DNA of 64,000 bases from Paroedura picta (lineage: Eukaryota > Chordata > Lepidosauria > Squamata > Gekkonidae). The DNA is taken from positions 9,097,501 to 9,161,500 of the forward strand of contig NC_135373.1 of assembly GCF_049243985.1 (NCBI RefSeq), in the 5' to 3' direction. The notes under the pieces were generated by a model. It was not told where the DNA came from, did no database searches, and saw only the letters and a program-made list of their open reading frames with translations. The first letter of the stretch is position 1. Each line of letters opens with the position of its first letter. Positions 1-13,180 of this stretch are shown in pieces. Both the position numbers and the translations under genes were made by a program.

Positions 1-3114
<3,114 letters not shown>

Positions 3115-4436
3115 GCTCTGGGAACTGGCGCTGCCGTCTCCTCAACTTGGATGCCGTTGGACCGAATACCCCCCCCCTTCAGTCTTCCTCGCATGTTTAT
3201 GACTGACTTTCCCCCACCCCCCACCCCGATCTGCATGGTGGTATCATCCAGCCGCCGCCTCCCTCTCTCTTTTGCTCTTAGTTCCCTCGTCTCTGGCCTT
3301 CCTGGGCAGCTGATATAATCTCCGTCCCTCCCTGTTCCCCATCTAGGCAGATTCAGGTTTTCCCATCTAGACAGGTTTGGGATTTTTGGTTGGTTTGTTC
3401 ACCAGGATAACTGCAAATGACCCCCTTTTCTACTCCCCCGATCGGGGCGCTCAAGAGAGGCAGAGCGACCCAGAAAAGCCACGCTCGGGATTGAACGTTT
3501 GCTCCTCCGCCCATTCCGCAGGCCTCTGGCGTCCCGGCCACAGGTTGCATGAGACTTCAGCGCAGTGCTGGAAATAGGCACGCTTCTGCACCTCCCTCTC
3601 TTGCCTTCAGTTCAGTAAGGACCCCCTCACACACACAAAGACAGACATACACCCCCGCCTGTTTCTCCATTCAGGGTCTGAACCCCAGTCGATTGGAGAG
3701 AGTGCAGAAAAGGCGCATGGAGCTGCGTTGGCTGGCTGAACTCTAACCCAGCAGGCCCCACTCCCCAGAGTTAATTCTGTCTCCTGCCGACTAAACTCTC
3801 TGGCATCACAGCCGCCGCACCATTCATGAATCTCCCAACGCAAAGCCTCTTCCGCTCCCCCTCCTGCCAAAGAGGCTCTGCCATGAATTCTGACTCCTGT
3901 AAGAGAATCCAGGTTCGGGTAGTGGGCCCAAGCCCCACACTCAGGCCTCAGGTTTTCGGACACAAACCATTTTTTGGGAGAAGCAGGTAGGTGATTGTCT
4001 TCGGTTTAGCCGAGGGCTCCAGCTTCACCCTCCCTCTAACAGGGATGATTCTTTTTTAGGAGGGTGTCTTCAGTCACTGGGAATATGAGGGGGATTCAGA
4101 CTGGGTGCTCAGATCCTGCGGGTGGTCGTGAGCCAGTGAGAACGCCCCGTTTCTATCATGTGACCGTACAGAATAGATTTGATGAGTCCTCTCCTACCCC
4201 CCCCCCCGGTCTCAGTTTCAGTTTGCTGCTCCCACCTTTGTGCTACTTGCACTGGGGCAAGAGGGTGTGTCCTAACCACGCACCTCCTAACACACACCAC
4301 CCCCTTCTGACCTCCATTAGTGGCACGTCCTTTTACATATGTTGGATTTTTTTTTTTTTTTTGTGCGTGTGCGTGTATATACCCCCGATTTTGTTTCCCT
4401 CTCTACAATTAATAAAATGCTCGACCGTTCTTCGGC
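3115..4436 (+). other. PPP2R1A: PPP2R1A 3' UTR with candidate poly(A) signal
   Basis: The sequence after the TGA at 3112-3114 is non-coding with several C-rich runs. The first good poly(A) hexamer seen downstream is AATAAA at 4411-4416, after a T run and a GTGTGC-type tract near 4348-4380. That would give a 3' UTR of about 1.3 kb. An earlier non-canonical signal is possible. The extent is inferred from the hexamer alone. Confidence 0.5.
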
Positions 4437-4667
4437 GTCCTGCTCATCATGGATTGGGGGCAATCAGCCAGCGAGGGGTAGTGGGTGGAGATCGGGGTCA
4501 AATCCGTCCCGTCCCCTCCCCTCCCGCTGAAGAAGTGTGCTTGGGCGACCTTGGGCCAGTCATGCTCCAGTCTACCTCCCAGGGGTGGTATGAAGGAACA
4601 GTGGAGAACTTTGGGGTAAGTAGGCCAGTGAATGAAGTGCAGTGGGGTACGTTCTGCCAGGCCGAGA

Positions 4668-4920
4668 GCCAGCTTGGTGTAGTGGTTAGGAGCACCGCTC
4701 ATCTGGCAAACTGGTTGGATTCCCCGCTTCTCCCTCACATGCAGCCAGCTAGGTGACCTTGGGCTCACCACAGCACTGAGAAAGCTGTTCTGACCGAGTA
4801 GGAATATCAGGGCTCTCTCGGCCTCACCCACCTTCACAGGGTACCTGTTGAGGGGAGAGGAAGGGGAAGGCGACTGTAAACTGCTTTGAGAGAAAGCAGC
4901 ATATATGAACCAATTCTTCT
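4668..4920 (+). mobile_element. tRNA-derived SINE with TTC-type tail (family S1)
   Basis: The head resembles a tRNA, with A-box-like TTGGTGTAGTGGTTAGGAGC and B-box-like GGTTGGATTCC. Next come the family body motifs AGCTGGGTGACCTTGGGCT, CTCTCTCAGCCTCACC, CACAGGGTGTCTGTTGTGGGG and GTAAGCCGCTTTGAGACTCC. The copy ends near an ATTCTTCTG remnant of the TTC tail. It is diverged. Confidence 0.8.
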
Positions 4921-5041
4921 GTCAGGATCACCACACAATGTCCTGTCACTTCAAGAGTGCTTGCATTGGAGGCCTTCTCAGTGGGTGATTCCCCCAAAGC
5001 CACCTTCAGCCGACAATAGCTGGATTACATCCACCCCATAG

Positions 5042-5150
5042 GGTGGGGGTGGCCAAACTGGCTCTCCAGGTGGCCATGGACTACATTTCCCATGAGCCCC
5101 TGCCAGCAGTATGCCATCTGGAAAGCCACAGTTTGGCTTCCTTTGCCATG
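5042..5150. mobile_element. Family-1 MITE, diverged copy
   Basis: The sequence starts GGGGGTGGCCAAACTGGCTC, contains ATGGACTACATTTCCCATGA, and ends with the inverted arm GCCACAGTTTGGCTTCC. It is an older, shortened copy of the palindromic hAT-like MITE. Confidence 0.65.
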
Positions 5151-5199
5151 GAGTTTTCCAGACAAGAGATGAACAAGGGCTCTGCTATCACCTTCCCCT

Positions 5200-5312
5200 C
5201 TGTCATGTGCTCATCTACCTTGGCTGCCTCCCATCCAGGTACTAACCAAGTCCGACTCTGCTCAGGTTCCAGAATCTGGGAAGGTGTGTTTAGCCTTGGC
5301 CATCAAGGTCAG
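5200..5312 (-). mobile_element. 5S rRNA-derived SINE fragment
   Basis: The reverse strand carries 5S-like blocks: the complement of CCCATCCAGGTACTAACCAA matches the 5S internal promoter region (TTAGTACTTGGATGGGAG), next to a degraded AAGCTAAGCAGGGTC block. It is a diverged fragment. Confidence 0.6.
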
Positions 5313-5374
5313 GGCAGAGTCAAGCAGGTGGTTCGCCGTTGCCTGCCTCTGTATAGCGGCTCTGGCCTTCCAGG

Positions 5375-5612
5375 GTGGAGTGGTGGTTTGATTCCCCTCT
5401 CTTCCACATGTATCCAGCTGGGTGACCTTGGGCTCATCCCAGTCCTGATAGTTCTGTTCTCACAGAGCAGTCCTGTCAGAAGCTCTCTCAGCCCCACCTC
5501 CCTCACAAGGCTGTCTGTTGTGGGGAAAGGAGAGGAAAGGAAGGAGAGAAAAGAAGGTGCTTTGAGACTCCTTCAGGCAGTGAAAAGTGGGGTTTAACAA
5601 CCAACTCTTGGT
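5375..5612 (+). mobile_element. tRNA-derived SINE S1, 5'-truncated
   Basis: The copy begins near the B box (GTGGTTTGATTCC). It then carries the S1 body blocks CAGCTGGGTGACCTTGGGCT, TCTCTCAGCCCCACCTCC and CTTTGAGACTCCTTCAGGCA, and ends at ACAACCAACTCTTGG. Confidence 0.75.
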
Positions 5613-6373
5613 AGTTTCCAAGTACCAGCTCTAGCCTGGGGCCTACAGGTGGGTCCAAAGTATTCTAGGCTGAGGCAGTTCTTTTCCAGTGTAGAGCAGT
5701 AAAGATCCTTCACCCTCTTTCTTGGAAGACTCCGCACCCTCTCCAAGTAAAATGAGCCCAGCCTGGTTGTTTCCTCCAGACATCTTTGTCATGTTAATCG
5801 CTCCTCTTGTTCTGCCCACTCAGTTCTCCGGAGACAATAAGCTCCTCCTGTTTAAAAACCACCCAGCCCGACAGAGCTGAGGGCACGATTGAGAAATCCG
5901 TATCCCAAAATTGCTTCGTGCCTTCGGGCCTATCTCGATTGGCAGGGTTATGACTGCACGATCAGCGTTCCAAGACCTCTTATCTGGTCACGAATCTGGT
6001 TGCGTGCTTGTCCTATCCGTAGGGCTGTTTCCGAAGTTTAAAGAATAAAAATAAAACCCGTGTTTTGTAGGGTAGCAAGGAGTTGATTTGGGTACAAACC
6101 AGCAGCTTGGGTGGGCAGAGAGAACTGCTCGCATTCCCCAGGGGTTTGCGCATCAGGAACGCACTCGCACATGCTGGGCTTTTTGGTATTCTGCTCATGT
6201 TTTTGGCAAGATGCTTGGGGAATGAACGGAGCCCAGAAAGCCCTGCCAATGTAACCGTTAGCGCTAATCACAGCATCTCACGATTGTGCCGCTGGCTTTA
6301 ATTTACGCTCATCTGCCATCAAGTTTCCGTAATGGAGAGGTTTTTAAGATAAGCAGGCAGAGTGAGGGAGATG
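5613..6373. other. No gene; CpG-retaining unique sequence
   Basis: I see no gene or clear repeat. The part from about 5880 to 6340 keeps many CpGs and homeodomain-like TAAT cores for a non-coding stretch, so it is a candidate conserved non-coding element. That is inference only. Confidence 0.35.
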
Positions 6374-6381
6374 TTGGAAGT

Positions 6382-6749
6382 CAGCGGTTGTCAACCTTCC
6401 TAATGCCGTGACCCTTGAATCCAGTTCCTCATGTGGTGGTGACCCCCAATCATAAAATTAGGCAAGGGTTCTTTCACAGAAATTAAACCGAAACTGACCA
6501 ATGGCGTGAAGATCCGTTGTTCATGATGGTAGATAAATTGGGTTTTTCCTGGGGTTTCTCAGTTCAGTTCTGCCTCTTGTCCCACCATGCCGATCTCGCT
6601 CTTTTCCGCTGCTCCAGACAGACGAACGCTCTGTCTCGATCTACCCTGCAAGGCTGTCGTGTAGATGCCCCCCTGGCCAAGCTGCTTGCCCTGTGAAAGG
6701 GTCGTTCGACTCCCAAAGGGGTCCCGCCCCCCCAGGCTGAGAACCACTA
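6382..6749 (-). mobile_element. hAT-like MITE (family 2)
   Basis: The terminal inverted repeats are of the CAGTGGTTCTCAACC type: CAGCGGTTGTCAACC at the left and GGCTGAGAACCACTA at the right. The flanks ttggaagt (6374-6381) and ttgtaagt (6750-6757) form an 8-bp target duplication with one mismatch. The internal block GACAAGAGGCAGAACTGA, on the reverse strand, is shared with the copies at 19.5, 25.0 and 40.4 kb. Confidence 0.85.
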
Positions 6750-7023
6750 TTGTAAGTGGTCACTGTGAAGGGGATGGGTGGAGCATGTGGATTTGTGATG
6801 GCAGATCAAGCAGGCAGATTGAGGGCTTAATTTAGTGTAACTTCAAACTACCTGGATAACCAGGTCTGGAAAGTTTGTGGCCAGGAGTGATAGAAGGATG
6901 TGAAACTGGAGGGCATCTGGGCATGCACAGAGCGCCTTCCCAGCCCTGTTTTAGAATTGGCCCCAACGCTGATACCGAGAGAGCGAATCTATAAGGGTCA
7001 GTGTTACCACCACGTTGTGGGAA

Positions 7024-7295
7024 CCCACTTGGTGTAGTGGTTAAGAGCAGTGGCTTCTAATCTGGTGATCTGGGGTTGACTCCCTGCTCTTCCACATGCA
7101 GCCAGCTGGGCGACCTTGGGCTAGTCAAAGTCCTGATAGTGCTGTTTTCACAAAGCAGTCCTATTAGAGCTTTCTCAGCCTCCCCTACCTCATGGGGTGT
7201 CTATTATGGGGAGGAAGGGAAGGCAATTGTAATCTGCTTTGAGACTCCTTTGGGCAGTGAAAAGCGGGGTACAAAAGCCAGCCCTTCTTCAGTTG
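7024..7295 (+). mobile_element. tRNA-derived SINE S1, near full length
   Basis: The A-box region is CTTGGTGTAGTGGTTAAGAG and the B box GGGTTGACTCC. The body continues through ACCTTGGGCTAGTCA, TCATGGGGTGTCTATTATGG and CTGCTTTGAGACTCCTTTGG to AAAAGCGGGGTACAAAAGCC. The tail CCCTTCTTC is short. Confidence 0.85.
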
Positions 7296-8454
7296 AAAGA
7301 AGGCAATTTATCAAAAGGTTTTTAGTGTCGGAAAGGGCAGAAATCCAGCAAAGAGGAGCCAGTGGCCAAGCTGCAGCTCCCCAGATGTCCTTGGAGTACA
7401 GTTACATGGCACCATGCTGGCTGGGCTTTGCACAAAGATCGGGTATTCCTGCCTGTGCTGCTGGCTGGCCTTGGCCTGCCTTTCACCTCTTGCTGAGAAG
7501 CTCAAGGGAAATCGCCCATGTTCAGGGGCACTCCACCTATGCATCCCAGTGCCAGGAGGTAGCATCAGGGGAAGGCCTCAGCTTTTTAAGGCCCAGTTGC
7601 CGTTTAGCTATTGTGGGAGATGTGATGCTGGATTCCAGAAGCCGAAAATGAATGGCACAAAATGAAAAGGCTCTAGAATGGTAGAATGAGCCCTATGCAT
7701 TTTGCATCCAGCTTTGTCAGGGATGGAGTTCACTTTTAGATCCCATTGCAATTCCTTGCCATGCCAGGCTGGAAAGGAATTGGAGAAGTATTGCCATGTA
7801 TGTGAACACGGTGTCAGCCTTCACCAACATGGAAATGAAGGCTAATGCAAAGAGCCAATTGTTCTGGACTTTCTGGACTCATCAGGGCTCTTGGTGGTCT
7901 CCTGAAACTCTATGTAAGTCCCGGTTTCTCCCAGTTATTTGTTCATTGTTTGCTGGGGTTGGATTGAATCCAAGAGCTGTGTTTTCGAAGAACTTCTGGG
8001 TCTGTGCTGGGGGAACCCACAGACTTATTGAGTATCTCATTCAACCACTAAAGATCTTTTTGCACCATCTGCTGCTTTCTCTTTGCTGGAGGAGATGGAC
8101 CAGGGTGTGATGTTCTTAAGACAAGGATCCTGTTTTTAGAAATCTCTACAATAAAGTGCCTTAAGTCTCAGCCTGGGACTTGGCATTTGCTACTCCTCTG
8201 AGCCGCAGGCCTTGAGTTGCATCGATCCCTGCTAGGAAGAATTCAAAGCCAAAGGCGGCAGACTATGCCAAGTTAGACAAAATGGCTTGTCTCGAGCTTC
8301 CCGGACACTCAACATGAGTTGAGCAAAGAAAAGAATGTTTGTGGGCCGCTCATCAATTACAAAGGTAAAAATTGAAATACCTAAGGAAGCCCATTTCACT
8401 GGTTCGTAAGTGGCTCAATCCACTCATCTCTGGCATCTTTGTGTCGTGGACATT
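7296..8454. other. No gene recognised
   Basis: This is about 1.2 kb of moderately GC-rich sequence with no recognisable gene or repeat family. The open frame at 7796-8110 has no start context, domain or splice signals that I would trust. Confidence 0.4.
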
Positions 8455-9022
8455 TAGAATCATAGAATCCTAGAGTTGGAAGGGGCCATACAGGCCATCT
8501 AGTCCAACCCCCTGCTCAACGCAGGATCAGCCCAAAGCATCCTAAAGCATCCAAGAAAAGTGTGTATCCAACCTTTGCTGGAAGACTGCCAGTGAGGGGG
8601 AGCTCACCACCTCCTTAGGCAGCCTATTCCACTGCTGAACTACTCTGACTGTGAACATTTTTTTTCCTGATATCTAGCCTATATCGTTGTAGTTTAAACC
8701 CATTACTGCGTGTCCTCTCCTCTGCAGCCAATGGGAACAGCATCCTGCCCTCCTCCAAGTGACAACCTTTCAAATACTTAAAGAGGGCTATCATGTCCCC
8801 TCTCAACCTCCTTTTCTCCAGGCTGAACATTCCCAAGCCCCTCAGCCTATCTTCATAGGGCTTGGTCCCTTGGCCCCTGATCATCTTCGTCGCTCTCCTT
8901 TGTACCCTTTCAATTTTATCTACGTCCTTCTTGAAGTGAGGCCTCCAGAACTGCACACAGTATTCCAGGTGTGGTCTGACCAGTGCTGTATACAATGGGA
9001 CTATGACATCTTGTGGTGTCAT
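8455..9022 (-). mobile_element. CR1 LINE, 3' end with ORF2 C-terminus
   Basis: The reverse-strand translation 9022-8624 gives the CR1 ORF2 C-terminal motifs [39 protein letters not shown] and [20 protein letters not shown]. The 3' UTR ends at about 8455 with the CR1 tail (complement of AATCATAGAATCCTAGAG). The copy is 5'-truncated, lacks the reverse transcriptase domain, and is broken by a frame change near its end. Confidence 0.9.
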
Positions 9023-9121
9023 TTAAACAGAACCTGCTTCGGTAACTGCTATATCTATCAAAAAATGGTATACCTAATATGTAGCCGATGACTAGGAGAT
9101 CAATGTAGCCTTGACTTATGG

Positions 9122-9182
9122 CAGGGGTGGCCAAACTGTGGCTCTCCAGATGTCCATGGACTACAATTCCCATGAGCCCCTG
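9122..9182. mobile_element. Family-1 MITE, single arm
   Basis: One arm of the palindrome is present (GCAGGGGTGGCCAAACTGTG to CATGAGCCCCTG) without its partner. The sequence passes straight into the tRNA-like piece that follows. Confidence 0.65.
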
Positions 9183-9183
9183 G

Positions 9184-9290
9184 AGAGCAGGACTCGAACC
9201 TGGGCCTTCTAGAGCTGATTGATACTCGAACCACTACAGACCTGTGTGACATAAAATCACAACCAACTTACAATAGTGACTCCCAGGCCA
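9184..9290 (-). mobile_element. tRNA-derived SINE head fragment
   Basis: Read on the reverse strand, an A-box-like TGTAGTGGTTCGAGT and a B-box-like AGGTTCGAGTCC lie in tRNA-like spacing. They are followed by tail-like sequence related to AGTTGGTTGTGATTTTATG. There is no complete cloverleaf, so this is a SINE piece and not a tRNA gene. Confidence 0.55.
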
Positions 9291-9419
9291 GGGAGAAGCA
9301 GAGGTGGTGTGTCATCATCTTACTCTGCAGGGCCTGGCTTGGTGGTCTCTCTCCCAAATATAGACCCTACTTAACTTCTGGAATCTGAAGAAAAAGGGCT
9401 AAATGAGGCTGCCTTCATA

Positions 9420-9585
9420 TAGGGGTAGTTAAACTGCGGCCCTCCAGATGTCCATGGACTACAATCCCCATGAGCTCCTGCCAGCAAATGCTTCAGAGCT
9501 CTGTCTGCTTCAGAGCAAATGCTGCCAGGGGCTCATGGGAACTGTAGTCCATGGACATCTGGAGGGCCGCAGTTTGACTACCCCC
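9420..9585. mobile_element. Family-1 palindromic MITE with expanded loop
   Basis: The arms AGGGGTAGTTAAACTGCGGC and its complement enclose a loop enlarged by a repeated CTCTGTCTGCTTCAGAG-like hairpin. No clear 8-bp duplication remains. Confidence 0.75.
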
Positions 9586-9611
9586 TATAAGCACTACTCC
9601 ATTCTAATTTA

Positions 9612-9855
9612 AGAGAAGAGGAGGAGCTGGTTTTTTCTATCCCCTGCTTTTCATTACACAAAGGAGTCCCTAAGTGGTTTAAAAACTTCTCACAATAGAC
9701 ACCCGGTGAGTCTGAGAGCTCTGAAAGAAATGCTCTGCAAGAGCAGCCCTAACAGAACTGTGACCGGCCCAAGGCCATCCAGCTGGCTGCGCATGAAGGA
9801 GCAGGGAATCGAACGCAGTTTCCAGATTGGGATCTGCTGCTCTTAAGCAGGTCGA
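9612..9855 (-). mobile_element. tRNA-derived SINE S1
   Basis: In reverse orientation the copy carries the complement of CTTTGAGACTCC (here AAGGAGTCCCTAAGTGG), TGACCGGCCCAAGGCCATCC and GGAGCAGGGAATCGAACGCA (B-box region), and ends near the A box at TTAAGCAGGTCG. It is diverged. Confidence 0.75.
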
Positions 9856-10588
9856 GTAAAATACTCCAAACATGGGATATTAATCTAACTATGGTTGGTC
9901 AGGATATGAGAAGCTGAGATCAGTTACAAGGTTTCAGTTAACGGCCCTGGTTGTGTCTAAGCATGATACAGTGGCGCGAGGATTCGTTTTTTGGAAATTA
10001 GGGTTGGCAAGAGCGGGTTAAACCCCCCCCCCCTCGGCGCTGTTCTTAAAGAAAACGAAGTTCTCATTAAAACTCCCCCTCCCAGAGTCTGCTCCAGCTT
10101 CCTTTAATGCCTGACATTAATGCCTTCGCCACATCTGCGTGCTCATGAATTCCTGAGTTATTCCCCGATGACCCCGCAATTAGTCGATTTGCATCGCTCG
10201 TTTTAATGTTTGTGTTTTATTCTGGCTCAAACGAGACCTGGCCCACGGCTCCCTCGCCCTCCGGAGAACGCGAAGGTCTCAAGTCTGGCTTGGAGTCTCA
10301 TGATGAGGCTTCGCTCTGGAGGACCTTTGCTGCTCCTGCCCTGAGGGCTGCTGATGTGCGTGTGGCAGAGAGTGGGGCTTGAATTCAGCCGCATCTCGAT
10401 GCTTCCTACCAAGGCTTCGCGATGCTCAAATATTGGTAAAATACAACACTGGGAAAGGCCCTGCGGACCCCTTCCCCCTTTCCCGTAGAGAAGGGAGTAG
10501 CCAAACAAGAGCTGTGCTCCTAAAAAGAATTTCTCTCTTGTCATGAGGACTAGGAACATGGTTATTTTACTCTTCGAGATACCGTAAC
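9856..10588. other. No gene; candidate conserved non-coding stretch
   Basis: No gene is seen. About 10090-10215 is homeobox-motif-rich and CpG-retaining (AATTAGTCGATTTGCATCG includes an octamer-like ATTTGCAT), which hints at a conserved regulatory element. This cannot be tested here. Confidence 0.3.
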
Positions 10589-10596
10589 GTTTACAG

Positions 10597-10968
10597 CAGA
10601 GGTCTCCAACCCCTGGTCCGCAGCCCAGTACCGGGCCGTTGAGGCCATGGTAGCGGGCCGCCAGCGGCCGCGCCTGCCTTTCCCTCCCCCCGCAGGGAGA
10701 GGGGGGGAAGAGGCAGGCGCGGCGGCTGGCACACCAGCGACGCAAACGCGTACGCGCGGAGCCGCACACATGCGTGTTTGCGCCCCCTGCTGGCGAAAAC
10801 GCGCACGCGCGGCTGTTCTGCGCTTGCGCGTTAGCGCCACCTAATGGCAAAAATGTGCATGTGCGGTAACTGCACGTGCGCGTTTATGTGCAGCTGCTGT
10901 GGCCGGGCCGCTGGCTCTCTCCCACCCTCGGAGGCGGTCCCCGACTACAAGAAGGTTGGGGACCGCTG
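10597..10968. mobile_element. GC-rich hAT-like MITE (family 3)
   Basis: The terminal inverted repeats are CAGAGGTCTCCAACC and GGTTGGGGACCGCTG. A perfect 8-bp target duplication, gtttacag, lies at 10589-10596 and 10969-10976. The interior is unusually rich in CpG (repeated GCGCGTACGCG-like motifs), so a CpG-island caller would flag it although it is a transposon. Confidence 0.9.
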
Positions 10969-10974
10969 GTTTAC

Positions 10975-11470
10975 AGGACAGTCCAGGCTAATCAGATCTC
11001 AGGCTGTTAGCAGGGCCAACCTGGTTCTTGAATGGAAGACCACCCCGAAAATCCAGGGCTGCAAAACCACCTCTGAATGTCACCTTGAAAATCCTTTTTT
11101 TTTAGGGGGGGGGGCTGCCTCAATTAAGCGAAGACTTGGCAGCATTTCTCACCTTTGCTACTGATGGGCTGGTGTACCGTCAATGGGAAAAGTGTGAACA
11201 CCCCTGACCTGATGGCCCAAGTAGACTGATCGTGTCAGGTCTCAGAAGCTAAGCAGGGTCAGCCCCGGTTAGAGTTTGGATGGGAGACCGCCAAGAGAGT
11301 CCAGGGTCATGATACAGAGGCAGGCCTCTGATAATCTCTGGTCTGGAAATCTCAGAAACTGGGGAAGTCTTGGGTTGCTACACAGGGGTAGGCCAGAGCA
11401 AAGACCCTCTGACTATCTGAACATATCTTGCTTTGAAATCACAATGGGGTGGCCACAAGTCACCTGTGAC
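10975..11470 (+). mobile_element. 5S rRNA-derived SINEs, two copies
   Basis: A diverged copy begins at about 10980 (CAGGCTAATCAGATCTCAG). A better one starts near 11222, with GTCAGGTCTCAGAAGCTAAG and TTTGGATGGGAGACCGCC. These blocks match the 5S rRNA internal promoter (AGCTAAGCAGGGTCGGGCC, CTTGGATGGGAGACCGCC). The flanking 5S ends needed for a real 5S gene are missing. Confidence 0.75.
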
Positions 11471-11479
11471 TGGACTCTT

Positions 11480-12040
11480 AGATGACCCAGAGATTATATG
11501 ATAATCGTATTCAAGTCCTTGAAGGGCTCTTATATAGAGGATGGAACAGAGCTGTTTTCTGTTGCCCCAGAAGGTCAGACCAGAACCAATGGGATGAAAT
11601 TAATTCAAAAGAATTTTCGGCTCAACATCCGGAAGAAGTTCCTGACAATTAGAGTGGTTCCTCAGTGGAACAGGCTTCCTCGGGAGGTGGTGGGTTCTCC
11701 TCCTTTGGAAGTTTTTAACCAGAGGCAAGATGGTCATCTGACAGAAATGCTGATTTTATAACCTTAGGCAGATTGTGAGCGGGTGGGCAGGAAGGGATGT
11801 GCCAGTGTTCATCTCTTGTGGTCCTTCCTTGCATACCCAGGGAATTCCTAATTGCCACTGTGGGAAGGTAGGTGAATTTTCTCCAGGCCAGGCTGGGTTC
11901 TGGAGATTTCTGGTGGCGGTGGGGATCATTTGAGCATGAAGTTGGGATCACCATAGGCAGATAGTTGTGAATTCCTGCATTGTGCAGAGGGTTGGACTAG
12001 ATGACCCTGGAGATCCCTTCCAACTCTGATTCTCTGACTT
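11480..12040 (+). mobile_element. CR1-type LINE, 3' end
   Basis: The translation of 11498-11760 gives IIVFKSLKGSYIEDGTELF, TNGMKLIQKNFRLNIRKKF and QWNRLPREVVGSPPLEVF, the CR1 ORF2 C-terminus. The 3' UTR follows, ending with GTTGGACTAGATGACCCTGG and CCTTCCAACTCTGATTCT. It is 5'-truncated and of a different subfamily from the 8.5-kb copy. Confidence 0.85.
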
Positions 12041-12208
12041 TCCAACCCCTCCACACACAAAATTTGCAGATCTCCCCCCCCTCCCCCCATATACTGTTTT
12101 TCCAGGCACCAGCTTTCTTTCCAACTTGGTGTGAAACGCTCTTTCTTTCAGAACAGTCTTCTTCCTTTTGCCTCCCCCTGCCCTCCTCTCTCTCAATACA
12201 ATCTAAGG

Positions 12209-12346
12209 CAGGGGTAGTCAAACTGCGGCCCTCCAGATGTCCATGGACTACAATTCCCAGGAGCCCCCTGCCAGCATTTGCTGGCAGGGGGCTCCTGGGA
12301 ATTGTAGTCCATGGACATCTGGAGGGCCGCAGTTTGACTACCCCTG
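12209..12346. mobile_element. Family-1 palindromic hAT-like MITE, intact
   Basis: This is a 138-bp near-perfect palindrome starting CAGGGGTAGTCAAACTGCGG. A perfect 8-bp target duplication, atctaagg, lies at 12201-12208 and 12347-12354. It is the cleanest copy in the window. Confidence 0.92.
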
Positions 12347-12635
12347 ATCTAAGGAATGTCCTCCTTGCCATGTGCCAAAGTACAGCGCCATGCACGCATG
12401 GATGTGACCAGGGAGCTGGGGAGCGGGATAAGTACTATGTGGCCAGCCCCCCCCCCCCCACAGCCTGCTAAAGTGGAATGGCAGAAGGAAGGGGGTGGGG
12501 GACCCCAGCCCTTACTAATGCATTCATGACCCTGTTCTTTTCTGGCTTTGAAAATCTGGATGCAAAACCCTCTCTTCTTTGGACTGGATTCTTTTGTTTC
12601 GCAAGACTGTGCAATCACCTTCCGGGTAATGAGGG

Positions 12636-12838
12636 GTTGCCAGCTCTGGGTTGGGAAATACCTGGAGTTTTAAGTGAAACCAGGAGTGGGTGGGGAGGGG
12701 CTTCAGTGAAGTATAATGCTACAGAGTCTGCTCCCCAAAGCAGCATGTTCTCCAGGGTAACAGATTTCTGTTGCCTGCTGATTAGCTGTAAAACCAGGGG
12801 ATCTCCAGGCCCCACCTGGAGACTGGCATCCATACACA
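12636..12838 (-). mobile_element. MITE-like repeat of the GTTGCCAACCTCCAG family (family 6)
   Basis: The reverse strand starts near GCCAGTCTCCAGGTGGGGCC and ends at CCCAGAGCTGGCAACCC, the two inverted ends of a repeat seen again at 22, 24, 26 and 29 kb. The interior carries CTCCAAAGCAGCC-like blocks. The superfamily is not assigned. Confidence 0.6.
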
Positions 12839-12974
12839 GTAACGCTGCCCTCTCGCTTCCAGCCCTGGCTTCTCCGGACTGAGCTTTGGGTCAGTCTCCA
12901 GCAGTCTTGAATCCCACAGCCTGCCCCTCACCTTCCTGTTCTCCCCCCAATTAGATTCTTCGAAGAGAGCATCT

Positions 12975-13180
12975 TACCCGGACAGCCCAGGCAAGCTCGA
13001 TCCCATAAGATCTTGCAAAAGCCTTGCAGGGCCAGTCCTGGCTAGCAGCAGAAGGGGTGACTTCCAGTGAGCAACAGGATCTTGATGCGGGGGACAGGCA
13101 ATGGCAAACCACCTCCAAAGGACCATTGCACAGCAGCCAGGTTCTCTTGGGTTCTCCTGGCGACACCACACACATGCCCA
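12975..13180 (+). mobile_element. 5S rRNA-derived SINE
   Basis: GGACAGCCCAGGCAAGCTCG, ATAAGATCTTGCAAAAGCC and AGGGCCAGTCCTGGCTAG are diverged 5S-like blocks. They are followed by the SINE tail GGCAATGGCAAACCACCTCC. Confidence 0.6.

Noticed and set aside
4064-4756. A 230-codon open frame downstream of PPP2R1A
   Set aside because: It spans the 3' UTR, the poly(A) signal and an S1 SINE, with no recognisable domain.
7796-8110. A 104-codon open frame in unique sequence
   Set aside because: No recognisable motif, no neighbouring exon and no translation-start context worth trusting.
11222-11300. Possible 5S rRNA gene
   Set aside because: Only internal 5S blocks are present, the 5' and 3' ends are missing, and the same truncated form recurs at 31, 50 and 62 kb as a SINE.
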